A stretch of DNA of 64,000 nt from Prosapia bicincta. Lineage: Eukaryota; Arthropoda; Insecta; Hemiptera; Cercopidae. Of this stretch, positions 50,041-62,070 are shown in pieces. Every line of letters begins with the position of its first letter. Within the stretch, counting starts at the first letter, position 1. The stretch lies in assembly GCA_036971475.1 (NCBI GenBank), contig JBAIZL010000004.1:70623893-70687892 (forward strand). The letters run 5' to 3'. A model generated the notes under the pieces. The model made no database searches. It was not told the origin of the DNA and was given only the letters and a program-made list of their open reading frames with translations. A program made the position numbers and the translations under genes.

Positions 50041-50246
50041 GAATGATCCGCACAACTCCTCCCACCACGTCACTATTACCTAGTGATCACCGATCATTGT
50101 TGCTAAACCATTAAGAATTTAAAAAGAGAGTGAAAAGGGTAATAATTTCATATCCATTAATGTTCCAAGTGTTGTGGAGCTACTACTGGCAAGCGCTACT
50201 AATGTGTTTAATTTTCATAACATTTCTAAATAAAATTGTAATTTTT

Positions 50247-50610
50247 TTTGGTATAAAAAAACTGTGAGGTTTTATTGTCTTATATAAAAACTAAACCTAA
50301 TAATCTAAAAGTGGACTAACTAAAAATAAATGTCTAAATACTAATACCTGTTACAGACTTAAGACTAACGGATACAGTTAGAGTCCATGAAGTCAAACAT
50401 GAAAACTAAAATTAAAATTAAAGAATTGACTTTACCTATTTTTAACTGGCACTAACTAAAACTAAACAAAATGTTATTAAATAAATTTAGGTAACGTAGA
50501 AAGGAGATAATATGGTCATCAGCTGTGGTATCGTCTCATAACACCACTTGCAAACCCCCTCGAAGACTGTATAAATTGGCATTAGTCAGTTTATACTAAT
50601 GATGTCTCAG
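50247..50610 (-). mobile_element. second LINE 3' end of the 42836 family
   Basis: The minus strand encodes LYSLRGGLQVVL-stop-DDTTADDHIISFLRYLNLFNNI, parallel to the last 40 residues of the larger copy, followed by a similar 3' UTR. Severely 5'-truncated. Confidence 0.8.
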
Positions 50611-51159
50611 TGCCTGGTTTACCTCCCATGTTAATTTCATTTAAAAACAATATTTGGGAATCATAATTTTCATTATTCAATATCAGTTAAAAGGATATAC
50701 TTTATTATCAAAACTATGATTTAATAAATAATTAAATATGGTTTAAATACCTAAATAGAGATGCCTTCTCTTCCTAAGAAAGTGATAGGCAAGTGGAATC
50801 AGTAACTAAAAAGATAAGTTAACTTTTTCCAGTAAGTGATCCTAATCCCCTCCCACAAAATAGTTACGTTTCCTATCTCTAGTTTAAATTCTAATAGCAT
50901 TGTAATAGTGCTTCTTTGCTTTAAAAAAGTGGGTTATTTTTACTTTTGTAAGATTCACTATAGATATTTCAACTTCATTTAAAATAGTTTCTGAAATATA
51001 TTCAGCTTTTTTCTGTCTATTCCAAATGCTATCTTATCTACAAGAAATCTATTACCTTCCTTTACTTTATAAACTGTATACTGGTAGCTCCCAACCTTAT
51101 TTATGGTGATATAATCCATTTTACTCTTCTATGCAAGAACATTTATTTTCATTTCACTT
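50611..51159. other. presumed intron, no recognisable feature
   Basis: AT-rich. Confidence 0.45.
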
Positions 51160-51612
51160 GTTTGTCTTGGGAAAAAAACCACTACTTACTGAATTTTTCA
51201 TCAGCAGACGCATTTCGTGCTAGGGCTTTGCATTTTTCAATGCTGCGAATTACTGACAAGACTGTTGCTCAGGTGTGTAGTGTTAGTGTGAGTCTGTGGT
51301 GTGTTATTGTTCATATAGTAGTTGTTAATGTTATGTGCTCAAATATAGCGTTTGATTTGGAGTGTTTGTTATTTAGAATGTGTTGTGGATAGTATTTATG
51401 GTGTTTATATATCTCACAGTTTTCTAGGGTGTTAAGTTTTTTGCTTTTATTGATGTAATGTAGGATTTTTAGATTGGTGTAATTGCTGACCTAGTGCGAA
51501 ACACACCTGCTGAATAAATCAGTAAATAGTGTTTTTTTTTGCCAAGATAAACAAACAAGTGTAATTTTTATAAAAACCTCAAGATGTACAACACAAAAAC
51601 TGCAAGTTTTAT
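51160..51612 (-). mobile_element. Penelope-like element 3' fragment
   Basis: Minus strand 51490-51320: NYTNLKILHYINKSKKLNTL, ENCEIYKHHKYYPQHILNNK, parallel to NLEILHINKKGPHLNTLEQY in the PLE at 2 kb. The 3' end (51245-51165) has CTGAGCAACAGTCTTGTCAG. 51486-51612 is an inverted copy of 52338-52470. Confidence 0.75.
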
Positions 51613-52337
51613 TTATTTTCAATTTTTAGAAATTATATTTCTATCTTGTAATTGTATAAACTGTAGCAATTTCCTACTGTTATTTTAAACAGATTTTGTA
51701 GCCTTAATTTTACAATTGTTTTATGTACCAATTTGCACATACTTGGTCATCATTGTATGACTGAATGTCAGTTTTAACAAACTGTCTCTGGCCAACTACT
51801 AAAATATGGTTAATTTAATTTTTTATTGCACAGTCTGGTGAAGTAATATTTTTTTGTATAGGTTTTATATTTATGTAACAGAAGTAACATGGTTTAGTAC
51901 CATCATCCATGTTTACACTTTTTTGCTGTGTCTATATCTGATCCTCTCATACCCATCAGTCCTGGTGGTGGCCTATTCTGGCAAACCCCCTCTATCCTGA
52001 TAAAAGTACACGAGAGCATTACTACTGCAAATAAAGGAGTTAAAAAGATTGAGTCAACATATGAACCCAAAAATCTACCTTCATGATTAGTCAAAATAGT
52101 GAAAAATTAGAGGTTTTTTATATTTTTAATGCTACCCATGTATGCCACTCCCAGCATTGTCCATTTCTGACTTTATATATACTCCTTGGAGAGCTCTTGC
52201 CTACTTAAAGTGTCTATAAGTGCTTGGAATATTTACAAACACTTCAAGTGGATGGAAGCTCACTGAAACATGTCGAGTGTGTAGGTGGAAACAGTTGATG
52301 CTGGCAATGGCAAATATCCCCACAAATAAGAATGATA
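51613..52337. other. spacer between inverted PLE ends
   Basis: A 63-codon minus frame (52094-51903) is unassigned. Confidence 0.4.
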
Positions 52338-52690
52338 TTAATAAAACTTGCAGTTTTTGTGTTGTACATCTTGAGGATTTTTGTATAAATTACACTTTTT
52401 TGTATTAAATTGGCAAAAACACCACTACCTACTGGTTTATTCAGCAGATTATTCCGCTAGGTCAGCGGATTATTCAATGCTGTAAATTACTGCCAAGACT
52501 GTTGCTCAGATGTGTTGTGTAGGTGTAAATCTGTGGTGTATTTATATGGAATAATAACACACTACAGACTCACACCAACACATCACACCTGAGCAACAGT
52601 CTTGGCAGTAATTTACAGCATTGAATAATCCGCTGACCTAGTGCAAAAAGCGTTTGCTGAATAAATCAGTAAGTATGTGATTTTTTGCCA
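52338..52690. mobile_element. Penelope terminal palindrome (same family as 51160)
   Basis: Arms 52411-52540 and 52560-52690 are inverted copies: GCTGTAAATTACTGCCAAGA, CTGTTGCTCAG and its complement. 52338-52410 (TAAAACTTGCAGTTTTTGTG onward) continues as the inverted partner of 51540-51612. Confidence 0.8.
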
Positions 52691-53747
52691 AGTTAATGCA
52701 AAAAAGATATTAATAATTGTAGCAGAAGTACAAAAATAATGGGAATTTTATTTTTTAAAATTATATAGCATTTCAATAATTTTATAACCTAACTGAGGAA
52801 TTTCAGTTGTTTTGTATAATATCTTTTTGATATTATAAGCAGAGTTCTGTGCAAAAGTGGAAGTAATTTCATATTTACCATGATAGAAAAACATGCGACT
52901 TTTAAATATAAAACTGGGTGGAAATATTGTGGTTAGTTGCTGTACCTTGAACATTTTTTGAATGAAATAATTGTTAATATAATGGTAACTAAACAAGATT
53001 TCTTATTCAATTCAGTTTGAATTGACGAAATACAAATTTGTGGTTTACAATTCATATTTGAAGAAAGAAGCATATCCAATATAAAAAAACACATCTGTAT
53101 GTTTTAGTAACGTCAAGTGCAAACTGTTATTTAGGATGAAGTAATTGGCTTTTTTTATTTATTATTACTACTTTTCCTCCATAGAAGAAAACTTATCTTA
53201 GTTTTAAAGCATTATTTTAGAAATATATTTCATATAATTGTCTGACAATTAGAAATGTATGTTTAAACAGTGAAAAAGAAATGTGTTAACTACTTTAGCA
53301 TGTTTTTAAAATAGAACTTAATTTTAGCAGTAATAAATAAGTCAGCCAGTTTTATTTCTTTAAACCAAGTTGAGCAATACATGACAAGTTATTCAGATAT
53401 AATATTTTATCTTTATTTTCAAGATGAATGTGGTTTTTATTTCTTAAATCACAGTAATTAATTTTATAATATTCTGTTTGATAAACTTTAAATGTAAATT
53501 TGGATCTTGTGGGAAATAGTTTTTAATTGTTTATAACATGAGTTTGATTTATGTTTATTTAGAGGTGTGTTAAATATTATAAAACCACAATTTCTTAACT
53601 CCAAAATATCATTACTTTGCAAGATCTATATTGGGGTGTGAAATGTAGGAAAGTAAAACCGTCTGCATTTCATTAGCAGAGAGAACATAATAAGGAAGAT
53701 ATTGTCGGCATATAGTTTGTCTCAATAGTAAGTTATTAAATTCCTTC
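52691..53747. other. presumed intron, no recognisable feature
   Basis: AT-rich. Confidence 0.45.
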
Positions 53748-54005
53748 TATTAGCTCACACTCTCCTGAAGTATATCTTGCACAAATTTTCATTTGTTAAT
53801 AAAATACGTTTTTATTTATCCAATCAAGTTGAAATAAATTTTTTTATACCTATAGTGGATAACAATTGATGTTAATACAATTTTTTTCAAATATTTATTC
53901 ATTAGTTTAAATTTGAAAAACTTGATGTCTCAGTCGGATTTGAATTGAGGAACTATATGTTTGAAATCCAGCATGGAGCCAACTTACCCATAGATAAAAA
54001 TCAAT
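53748..54005 (-). mobile_element. tRNA-derived SINE, copy 1
   Basis: The minus-strand head has an A box TGGGTAAGTTGG (53990-53979) and a B box AATTCAAATCC (53946-53936), 32 bases apart as in a tRNA. The body runs to GAGAGTGTGAGCTAAT near 53750. Body and B-box region match 55670-55878 in opposite orientation. Confidence 0.65.
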
Positions 54006-55630
54006 TACTTGAAGATATATATGAAATTATAAGAGAAATATTCCTTGCAATGTAAAGCATCGCAAGAGGTGGATAGAGTGAGAAGTTATAGACCACCATC
54101 AGCTTCATAGACCAACAGCTTTTGTTTTAGAGACAAAAAAGAAAGCGAATAAATAGTAATAAAGAAAAATAATAGTCCAATACCATATATTGTATAAAGA
54201 GGAAAATGGAAAATTGCAGGAAATCCGCTTTCTATTTTGCTACTTAAAATTGTGATATGTTTTGAAATACATATTTATAAAATAAAAAAGTAACTAAAAT
54301 ACAATTTTTCTTTGTCGGCCTCAGTAGGAATTTACTTTACAAAATTTTTTTCCCATATTACCTGTTTCTATATATAATTATTGCTTATTGCCAAAGAAAT
54401 AAATTTACAGGGTTACGATAGGTGTTACGTCAATAACAATGCAGAATAGATACAAATATGAATGTAATAAGTGCATATAATCAAGAAGGTGAATATTGTT
54501 AAAACATTTAGTTGTTTAGTTGAATTTCAACTATATTTTCCGCCGGAAAGAACATCTAAACTAAATTCTAGTATTTTATTATTTTTTTTAATTGAAATGT
54601 TCTCTAAGTTGTGATTAATCGGATAATAGAAACATTCTCTAATGGTTAAAAAAAAATAGAGTAAATACTTTATTTATATTTTTTTATAATTTAATAATTT
54701 AGTTTATATGTGTCTAAATGTTTTGTCTAACATTCTTTTTACATAGCATTTAAAGTAAGTTATTTTTTGAATCATTCGTGAGCTTATACTTTATTGCATT
54801 TTCATCTCTGCACTAAACACTTTTACCTATAAAAAAACCTGAAGTAAAACACACTTCTTGTTTGTAAAGAACGCATTGACTAACATTCAAGGGTCATTAA
54901 TAAATACAGTCTGTATTAAATTTTATCAATAAAGCTTTAAATAAAAATGTAGTAATTGTTTTTTATAAAAAATGTATTTCAATATGTTATTTATTAATAT
55001 GGTTTTTTTTATCATAAGTATCTAACTTGAATTGGCTGTTGTAAAAAGTTTAAAGTTCCTATTGTGAAAACGTTATGAAAGATATTTGACAATATTAATA
55101 CAGCAACCTCAAAAGTGATAACTAGGTTAGAGAAATGTACATTATGCTGAATGAATAGTGTGAAGTAATTGTGGTGTTAGGTCTGTTTTATTAAAATAAT
55201 TACAGCAAAATTAATGCAATAGTTATTTTTGCAATGTAATCATAAATGTTGAGCTTCATTAATTAACAAAAAATTTTCTTTAATTTAAAATTTAAAAAAT
55301 CCCATATTAATTGAATTAGGCTTTTAGTTAATTATTTTTCAATTCAAATTGTATTCCCATGCCTAAAAATTACAAGTAAATCCCATGCAAAAACAAGTAA
55401 TATAAGAATTTTAAAAAAACATGTAAATTCCTACTGAGGTTAAGAAAAAATATCATTGTTTGCTTATTTCTAGCTTGTTTATTTGATTTGTTTCCTTCAT
55501 TTTTAACCTTACAGCACTATTAATGATATTTTGTGGTAACCATGGCAACAGTTCAAGGTTGTAAAATAGAGGTTTTGACAACAACCAGATGTGGAAAAAA
55601 ATTCATATACCTCTTAAAAAACTCATTTCT
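54006..55630. other. presumed intron, no recognisable feature
   Basis: AT-rich with many A/T runs. Confidence 0.45.
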
Positions 55631-55878
55631 TGGTATTGATTGGAGAGTTGGGGCAGTGCCAAAGCTCGCCAGACTTCGAATCTGGATAGACCTCCAAACT
55701 TTTAAAATTTAATTATTGAATAAATATTTGAAAAAACTTTATTAATATCAATTGTCATTCATTATAGGTTTAAAAAAATGAATTTGAACTTAGTTGGATG
55801 AATAAAAACGTATTTTATCAACGATTGAAAATTTGTACTAGATATATATCAAGAGAGTGTGAGCTTATAGCACGAATT
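55631..55878 (+). mobile_element. tRNA-derived SINE, copy 2
   Basis: A box-like TGGAGAGTTGG (55641-55651), B box ACTTCGAATCT (55673-55683), then the body (GTTTAAAAAAATGAATTTGA, GGATGAATAAAAACGTATTT) ending GAGAGTGTGAGCTTATAG. It is not a tRNA gene: no acceptor stem and an over-long body. Confidence 0.65.
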
Positions 55879-56070
55879 TAATTTGTTTAGCCCCAAAAAT
55901 GTGCCCAGTTCAAACAACGAGGCTGAAAAAAAGCTCAAGGTTTTAATGAGTTTAAATTATCCTAAATCTCAAGGCATGAGATGCATTTGCTTTTCCTATT
56001 TCCCTTTCTTAGCCAGCCCGAATTCCACCTACCTTTTCTTGTCCTTCTACTAGGGGTGTAATGTAATGTA
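55879..56070. other. short spacer before the satellite
   Basis: Contains no recognisable feature. Confidence 0.5.
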
Positions 56071-59000
56071 GACATCTCTCTATGACCCCTGATTATTAAT
56101 ACGTCTACTTTGGGTATCTGACTGCACACGTGGTCAGGGGGTTTTGTACCCCTACCCTAATGGGCCAACATCTCTCTATGACCCCTGATAATTAGTGCGT
56201 CTACTTTGGGTATCTAATTGCACACATGGTCAGGGGGTTTTGTACCCCTACCCTAATGGGCCGACATCTCTCTGTGACTCCTGATAATTAGTACGTCTAC
56301 TTTGGGTATCTGACTGCACACGTGGTCAGGGGGTTTTGTACCCCTACCCTAATAGGCCGACATCTCTCTATGACCCCTGATAATTAGTACGTCTGCTTTG
56401 GGTATCTGACTGCACACGTGGTCAGGGGGTTTTGTACCCCTACCCTAATGGGCCGACATCTCTCTGTGACTCCTGATAATTAGTACGTCTACTTTGGGTA
56501 TCTGACTGCACACGTGGTCAGGGGGTTTTGTACCCCTACCCTAATGGGCCGACATCTCTCTGTGACTCCTGATAATTAGTACGTCTACTTTGGGTATCTG
56601 ACTGCACACGTGGTCAGGGGGTTTTGTACCCCTACCCTAATGGGCCGACATCTCTCTATGACCCCTGATAATTAGTACGTCTGCTTTGGGTATCTGACTG
56701 CACACGTGGTCAGGGGGTTTTGTACCCCTACCCTAATGGGCCGACATCTCTCTATGACCCCTGATAATTAGTACGTCTACTTTCAGTATCTGACTGCACA
56801 CGTGGTCAGGGGGTTTTGTACTCCTACCCTAATGGGCCGACATCTCTCTGTGACTCCTGATAATTAGTACGTCTACTTTCAGTATCTGACTGCACACGTG
56901 GTCAGGGGGTTTTGTACCCCTACCCTAATAGGCCGACATCTCTCTATGACCCCTGATAATTAGTACGTCTGCTTTGGGTATCTGACTGCACACGTGGTCA
57001 GGGGGTTTTGTACTCCTACCCTAATGGGCCGACATCTCTCTGTGACTCCTGATAATTAGTACGTCTACTTTGGGTATCTGACTGCACACATGGTCAGGGG
57101 GTTTTGTACTCCTACCCTAATGAGCCGACATCTCTCTGTGACTCCTGATAATTAGTACGTCTGCTTTGGGTATCTGACTGCACACGTGGTCAGGGGGTTT
57201 TGTACCCCTACCCTAATGGGCCGACATCTCTCTATGACCCCTGATAATTAGTACGTCTACTTTGGGTATCTGACTGCACACGTGGTCAGGGGGTTTTGTA
57301 CTCCTACCCTAATGGGCCGACATCTCTCTGTGACTCCTGATAATTAGTACGTCTACTTTGGGTATCTGACTGCACACGTGGTCAGGGGGTTTTGTACCCC
57401 TACCCTAATGGGCCGACATCTCTCTGTGACCCCTGATAATTAGTACGTCTACTTTGGGTATCTGACTGCACACGTGGTCAGGGGGTTTTGTACCCCTACC
57501 CTAATGGGCCGACATCTCTCTGTGACTCCTGATAATTAGTACGTCTACTTTCAGTATCTGACTGCACACGTGGTCAGGGGGTTTTGTACCCCTACCCTAA
57601 TGGGCCGACATCTCTCTGTGACCCCTGATAATTAGTACGTCTACTTTGGGTATCTGACTGCACACGTGGTCAGGGGGTTTTGTACTCCTACCCTAATGGG
57701 CCGACATCTCTCTGTGACTCCTGATAATTAGTACGTCTACTTTGGGTATCTGACTGCACACATGGTCAGGGGGTTTTGTACTCCTACCCTAATGGGCCGA
57801 CATCTCTCTGTGACTCCTGATAATTAGTACGTCTACTTTGGGTATCTGACTGCACACATGGTCAGGGGGTTTTGTACTCCTACCTAATGAGCCGACATCT
57901 CTCTGTGACTCCTGATAATTAGTACGTCTGCTTTGGGTATCTGACTGCACACGTGGTCAGGGGGTTTTGTACCCCTACCCTAATGGGCCGACATCTCTCT
58001 ATGACCCCTGATAATTAGTACGTCTACTTTCAGTATCTGACTGCACACGTGGTCAGGGGGTTTTGTACTCCTACCCTAATGGGCCGACATCTCTCTGTGA
58101 CTCCTGATAATTAGTACGTCTACTTTCAGTATCTGACTGCACACGTGGTCAGGGGGTTTTGTACCCCTACCCTAATGGGCCGACATCTCTCTGTGACCCC
58201 TGATAATTAGTACGTCTACTTTGGGTATCTGACTGCACACGTGGTCAGGGGGTTTTGTACTCCTACCCTAATGGGCCGACATCTCTCTGTGACTCCTGAT
58301 AATTAGTACGTCTACTTTGGGTATCTGACTGCACACATGGTCAGGGGGTTTTGTACTCCTACCCTAATGGGCCGACATCTCTCTGTGACTCCTGATAATT
58401 AGTACGTCTACTTTGGGTATCTGACTGCACACGTGGTCAGGGGGTTTTGTACTCCTACCCTAATGAGCCGACATCTCTCTGTGACTCCTGATAATTAGTA
58501 CGTCTACTTTGGGTACCTGACTGCACACGTGGTCAGGGGGTTTTGTACCCCTACCCTAATGGGCCGACATCTCTCTGTGACCCCTGATAATTAGTACGTC
58601 TACTTTCAGTATCTGACTGCACACGTAGTCAGGGGGTTTTGTACCCCTACCCTAATGGGCCGACATCTCTCTATGACTCCTGATAATTAGTACGTCTACT
58701 TTCAGTATCTGACTGCACACGTGGTCAGGGGGTTTTGTACTCCTACCCTAATGGGCCGACATCTCTCTGTGACTCCTGATAATTAGTACGTCTACTTTGG
58801 GTATCTGACTGCACACGTGGTCAGGGGGTTTTGTACGCCTACCCTAATGGGCCGACATCTCTCTGTGACTCCTGATAATTAGTACGTCTACTTTCAGTAT
58901 CTGACTGCACACGTGGTCAGGGGGTTTTGTACTCCTACCCTAATGGGCCGACATCTCTCTGTGACTCCTGATAATTAGTACGTCTACTTTCAGTATCTGA

Positions 59001-61823
59001 CTGCACACGTGGTCAGGGGGTTTTGTACTCCTACCCTAATGGGCCGACATCTCTCTGTGACTCCTGATAATTAGTACGTCTACTTTGGGTATCTGACTGC
59101 ACACATGGTCAGGGGGTTTTGTACTCCTACCCTAATGGGCCGACATCTCTCTGTGACTCCTGATAATTAGTACGTCTACTTTGGGTATCTGACTGCACAC
59201 ATGGTCAGGGGGTTTTGTACTCCTACCCTAATGGGCCGACATCTCTCTGTGACTCCTGATAATTAGTACGTCTACTTTGGGTATCTGACTGCACACGTGG
59301 TCAGGGGGTTTTGTACCCCTACCCTAATGGGCCGATATCTCTCTGTGACTCCTGATAATTAGTACGTCTACTTTGGGTATCTGACTGCACAAGTGGTCAT
59401 GGGGTTTTGTACCCCTACCCTAATGGGCCGACATCTCTCTGTGACTCCTGATAATTAGTACGTCTACTTTGGGTATCTGACTGCACACGTGGTCAGGGGG
59501 TTTTGTACCCCTACCCTAATGGGCCGACATCTCTCTATGACCCCTGATAATTAGTACGTCTACTTTCAGTATCTGACTGCACACGTAGTCAGGGGGTTTT
59601 GTACTCCTACCCTAATGGGCCGACATCTCTCTGTGACCCCTGATAATTAGTACGTCTACTTTCAGTATCTGACTGCACACGTGGTCAGGGGGTTTTGTAC
59701 CCCTACCCTAATAGGCCGACATCTCTCTATGACCCCTGATAATTAGTACGTCTACTTTGGGTATCTGACTGCACACGTGGTCAGGGGGTTTTGTACCCCT
59801 ACCCTAATAGGCCGACATCTCTCTATAACCCCTGATAATTAGTACGTCTGCTTTGGGTATCTGACTGCACACGTGGTCAGGGGGTTTTGTACCCCTACCC
59901 TAATGGGCCGAGATCTCTCTATGACCCCTGATAATTAGTACGTCTACTTTCAGTATCTGACTGCACACGTGGTCAGGGGGTTTTGTACCCCTACCCTAAT
60001 GGGCCGACATCTCTCTGTGACCCCTGATAATTAGTACGTCTGCTTTGGGTATCTGACTGCACACGTGGTCAGGGGGTTTTGTACCCCTACCCTAATGGGC
60101 CGACATCTCTCTATGACCCCTGATAATTAGTACGTGTGCTTTGGGTATCTGACTGCACACGTGGTCAGGGGGTTTTGTACCCCTACCCTAATGGGCCGAC
60201 ATCTCTCTATGACCCCTGATAATTAGTACGTCTACTTTGGGTATCTAATTGCACAAATGGTCAGGGGTTTTGTACTCCTACCATAATGGGCCGACATCTC
60301 TCTATGACCCCTGATAATTAGTACGTTTACTTTGGGTATCTGACTGCACACGTAGTCAGGGGGTTTTGTACTCCTACCCTAATGGGCCGACATCTCTCTG
60401 TGACTCCTGATAATTAGTACGTCTACTTTTTGTATCTGACTGCACACGTGGTCAGGGGGTTTTGTACCCCTACCCTAATGGGCCGAGATCTCTCTGTGAC
60501 TCCTGATAATTAGTACGTCTACTTTGGGTATCTGACTGCACACGTGGTCAGGGGGTTTTGTACCCCTACCCTAATAGGGCGACATCTCTCTATGACCCCT
60601 GATAATTAGTACGTCTGCTTTGGGTATCTGACTGCACACGTGGTCAGGGGGTTTTGTACCCCTACCCTAATGGGCCGACATCTCTCTATGACCCCTGATA
60701 ATTAGTATGTCTACTTTCAGTATCTGACTGCACACGTGGTCAGGGGGTTTTGTACCCCTACCCTAATGGGCCGACATCTCTCTGTGACCCCTGATAATTA
60801 GTACGTCTACTTTGGGTATCTGACTGCACACGTGGTCAGGGGGTTTTGTACCCCTACCCTAATGGGCCGACATCTCTCTATGACCCCTGATAATTAGTAT
60901 GTCTACTTTCAGTATCTGACTGCACACGTGGTCAGGGGGTTTTGTACTCCTACCCTAATGGGCCGACATCTCTCTGTGACTCCTGATAATTAGTACGTCT
61001 ACTTTGGGTATCTGACTGCACACGTGGTCAGGGGGTTTTGTACCCCTACCCTAATGGGCCGACATCTCTCTGTGACTCCTGATAATTAGTACGTCTGCTT
61101 TGGGTATCTGACTGCACACGTGGTCAGGGGGTTTTGTACCCCTACCCTAATGGGCCGACATCTCTCTGTGACCCCTGATAATTAGTACGTCTACTTTGGG
61201 TATCTGACTGCTCACGTGGTCAGGGGGTTTTGTACCCCTACCCTAATGGGCCGACATCTCTCTGTGACTGCTGATAATTAGTACGTCTATTTTGGGTATC
61301 TGACTGCACACGTGGTCAGGGGGTTTTGTACCCCTACCCTAATGGGCCGACATCTCTCTGTGACCCCTGATAATTAGTACGTCTACTTTGGGTATCTGAC
61401 TGCACACGTGGTCAGGGGGTTTTGTACCCCTACCCTAATGGGCCGACATCTCTCTATGACCCCTGATAATTAGTACGTCTACTTTGGGTATCTAATTGCA
61501 CAAATGGTCAGGGGGTTTTGTACCCCTACCCTAATGGGCCGACATCTCTCTATGACCCCTGATAATTAGTACGTCTACTTTGGGTATCTAATTGCACAAA
61601 TGGTCAGGGGGTTTTGTACTCCTACCATAATGGGCCGACATCTCTCTATGGCCCCTGATAATTAGTACGTTTACTTTGGGTATCTGACTGCACACGTGGT
61701 CAGGGGGTTTTGTACCCCTACCCTAATGGGCCGACATCTCTTTATGACCCCTGATAATTAGTACGTCTACTTTGGGTATCTGACTGCACACGTGGTCAGG
61801 GGGTTTTGTACCCCTACCCTAAT
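56071..61823. repeat. 96-bp satellite array (about 60 units)
   Basis: Regular 96-bp units (GACATCTCTCTGTGACTCCT, GATAATTAGTACGTCTACTT, TGGGTATCTGACTGCACACG, TGGTCAGGGGGTTTTGTACC, CCTACCCTAATGGGCC). Variant blocks travel together: CTATGACCCC versus CTGTGACTCC, TGGGTAT versus TCAGTAT, GTACCCC versus GTACTCC, CACGTGG versus CACATGG. Single-base deletions are rare (near 57883, 60266). Each unit contains a 20-base near-palindrome centred on CACACGTG. No frame stays open. Confidence 0.99.
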
Positions 61824-62070
61824 CATATGTTACATAAAAAAACCCTGAATTAATCGAAAAATTGACAAACCCAGCACGGAGTTCAAAAATATATTGTCTA
61901 ATATAAAGTAAATTTTCGTTCATATACTTAAGAAACGTTTCTTTAGAAATAATCCTTAAACGATCTCTTCTTTAAAGGAAGCTGTTTAAATGGTTACATT
62001 TAGTCTGCTGTGAATAAAGTGAAAAAAATGTTTGGTTCACCCATGTTTTATAAAATGAATATTTTCTAAA
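61824..62070. other. unique spacer between two satellites
   Basis: 247 bp of AT-rich DNA with no homology to either array. Confidence 0.6.

Noticed and set aside
53926..54053. Candidate terminal exon reading KFEKLDVSVGFELRNYM, GANLPIDKNQLLEDIYEI up to a stop, with a TAG acceptor and AATAAA downstream
   Set aside because: The acceptor and first half of the frame lie in the inverted copy of the repeat at 55631-55878 (antisense of the SINE head); no protein family was recognised.
55641..55683. tRNA gene
   Set aside because: A and B boxes are present but no acceptor stem, no good anticodon arm, and a SINE-like body follows.
56071..61823. CRISPR-like array
   Set aside because: Eukaryotic satellite; no unique spacers, whole unit repeated.
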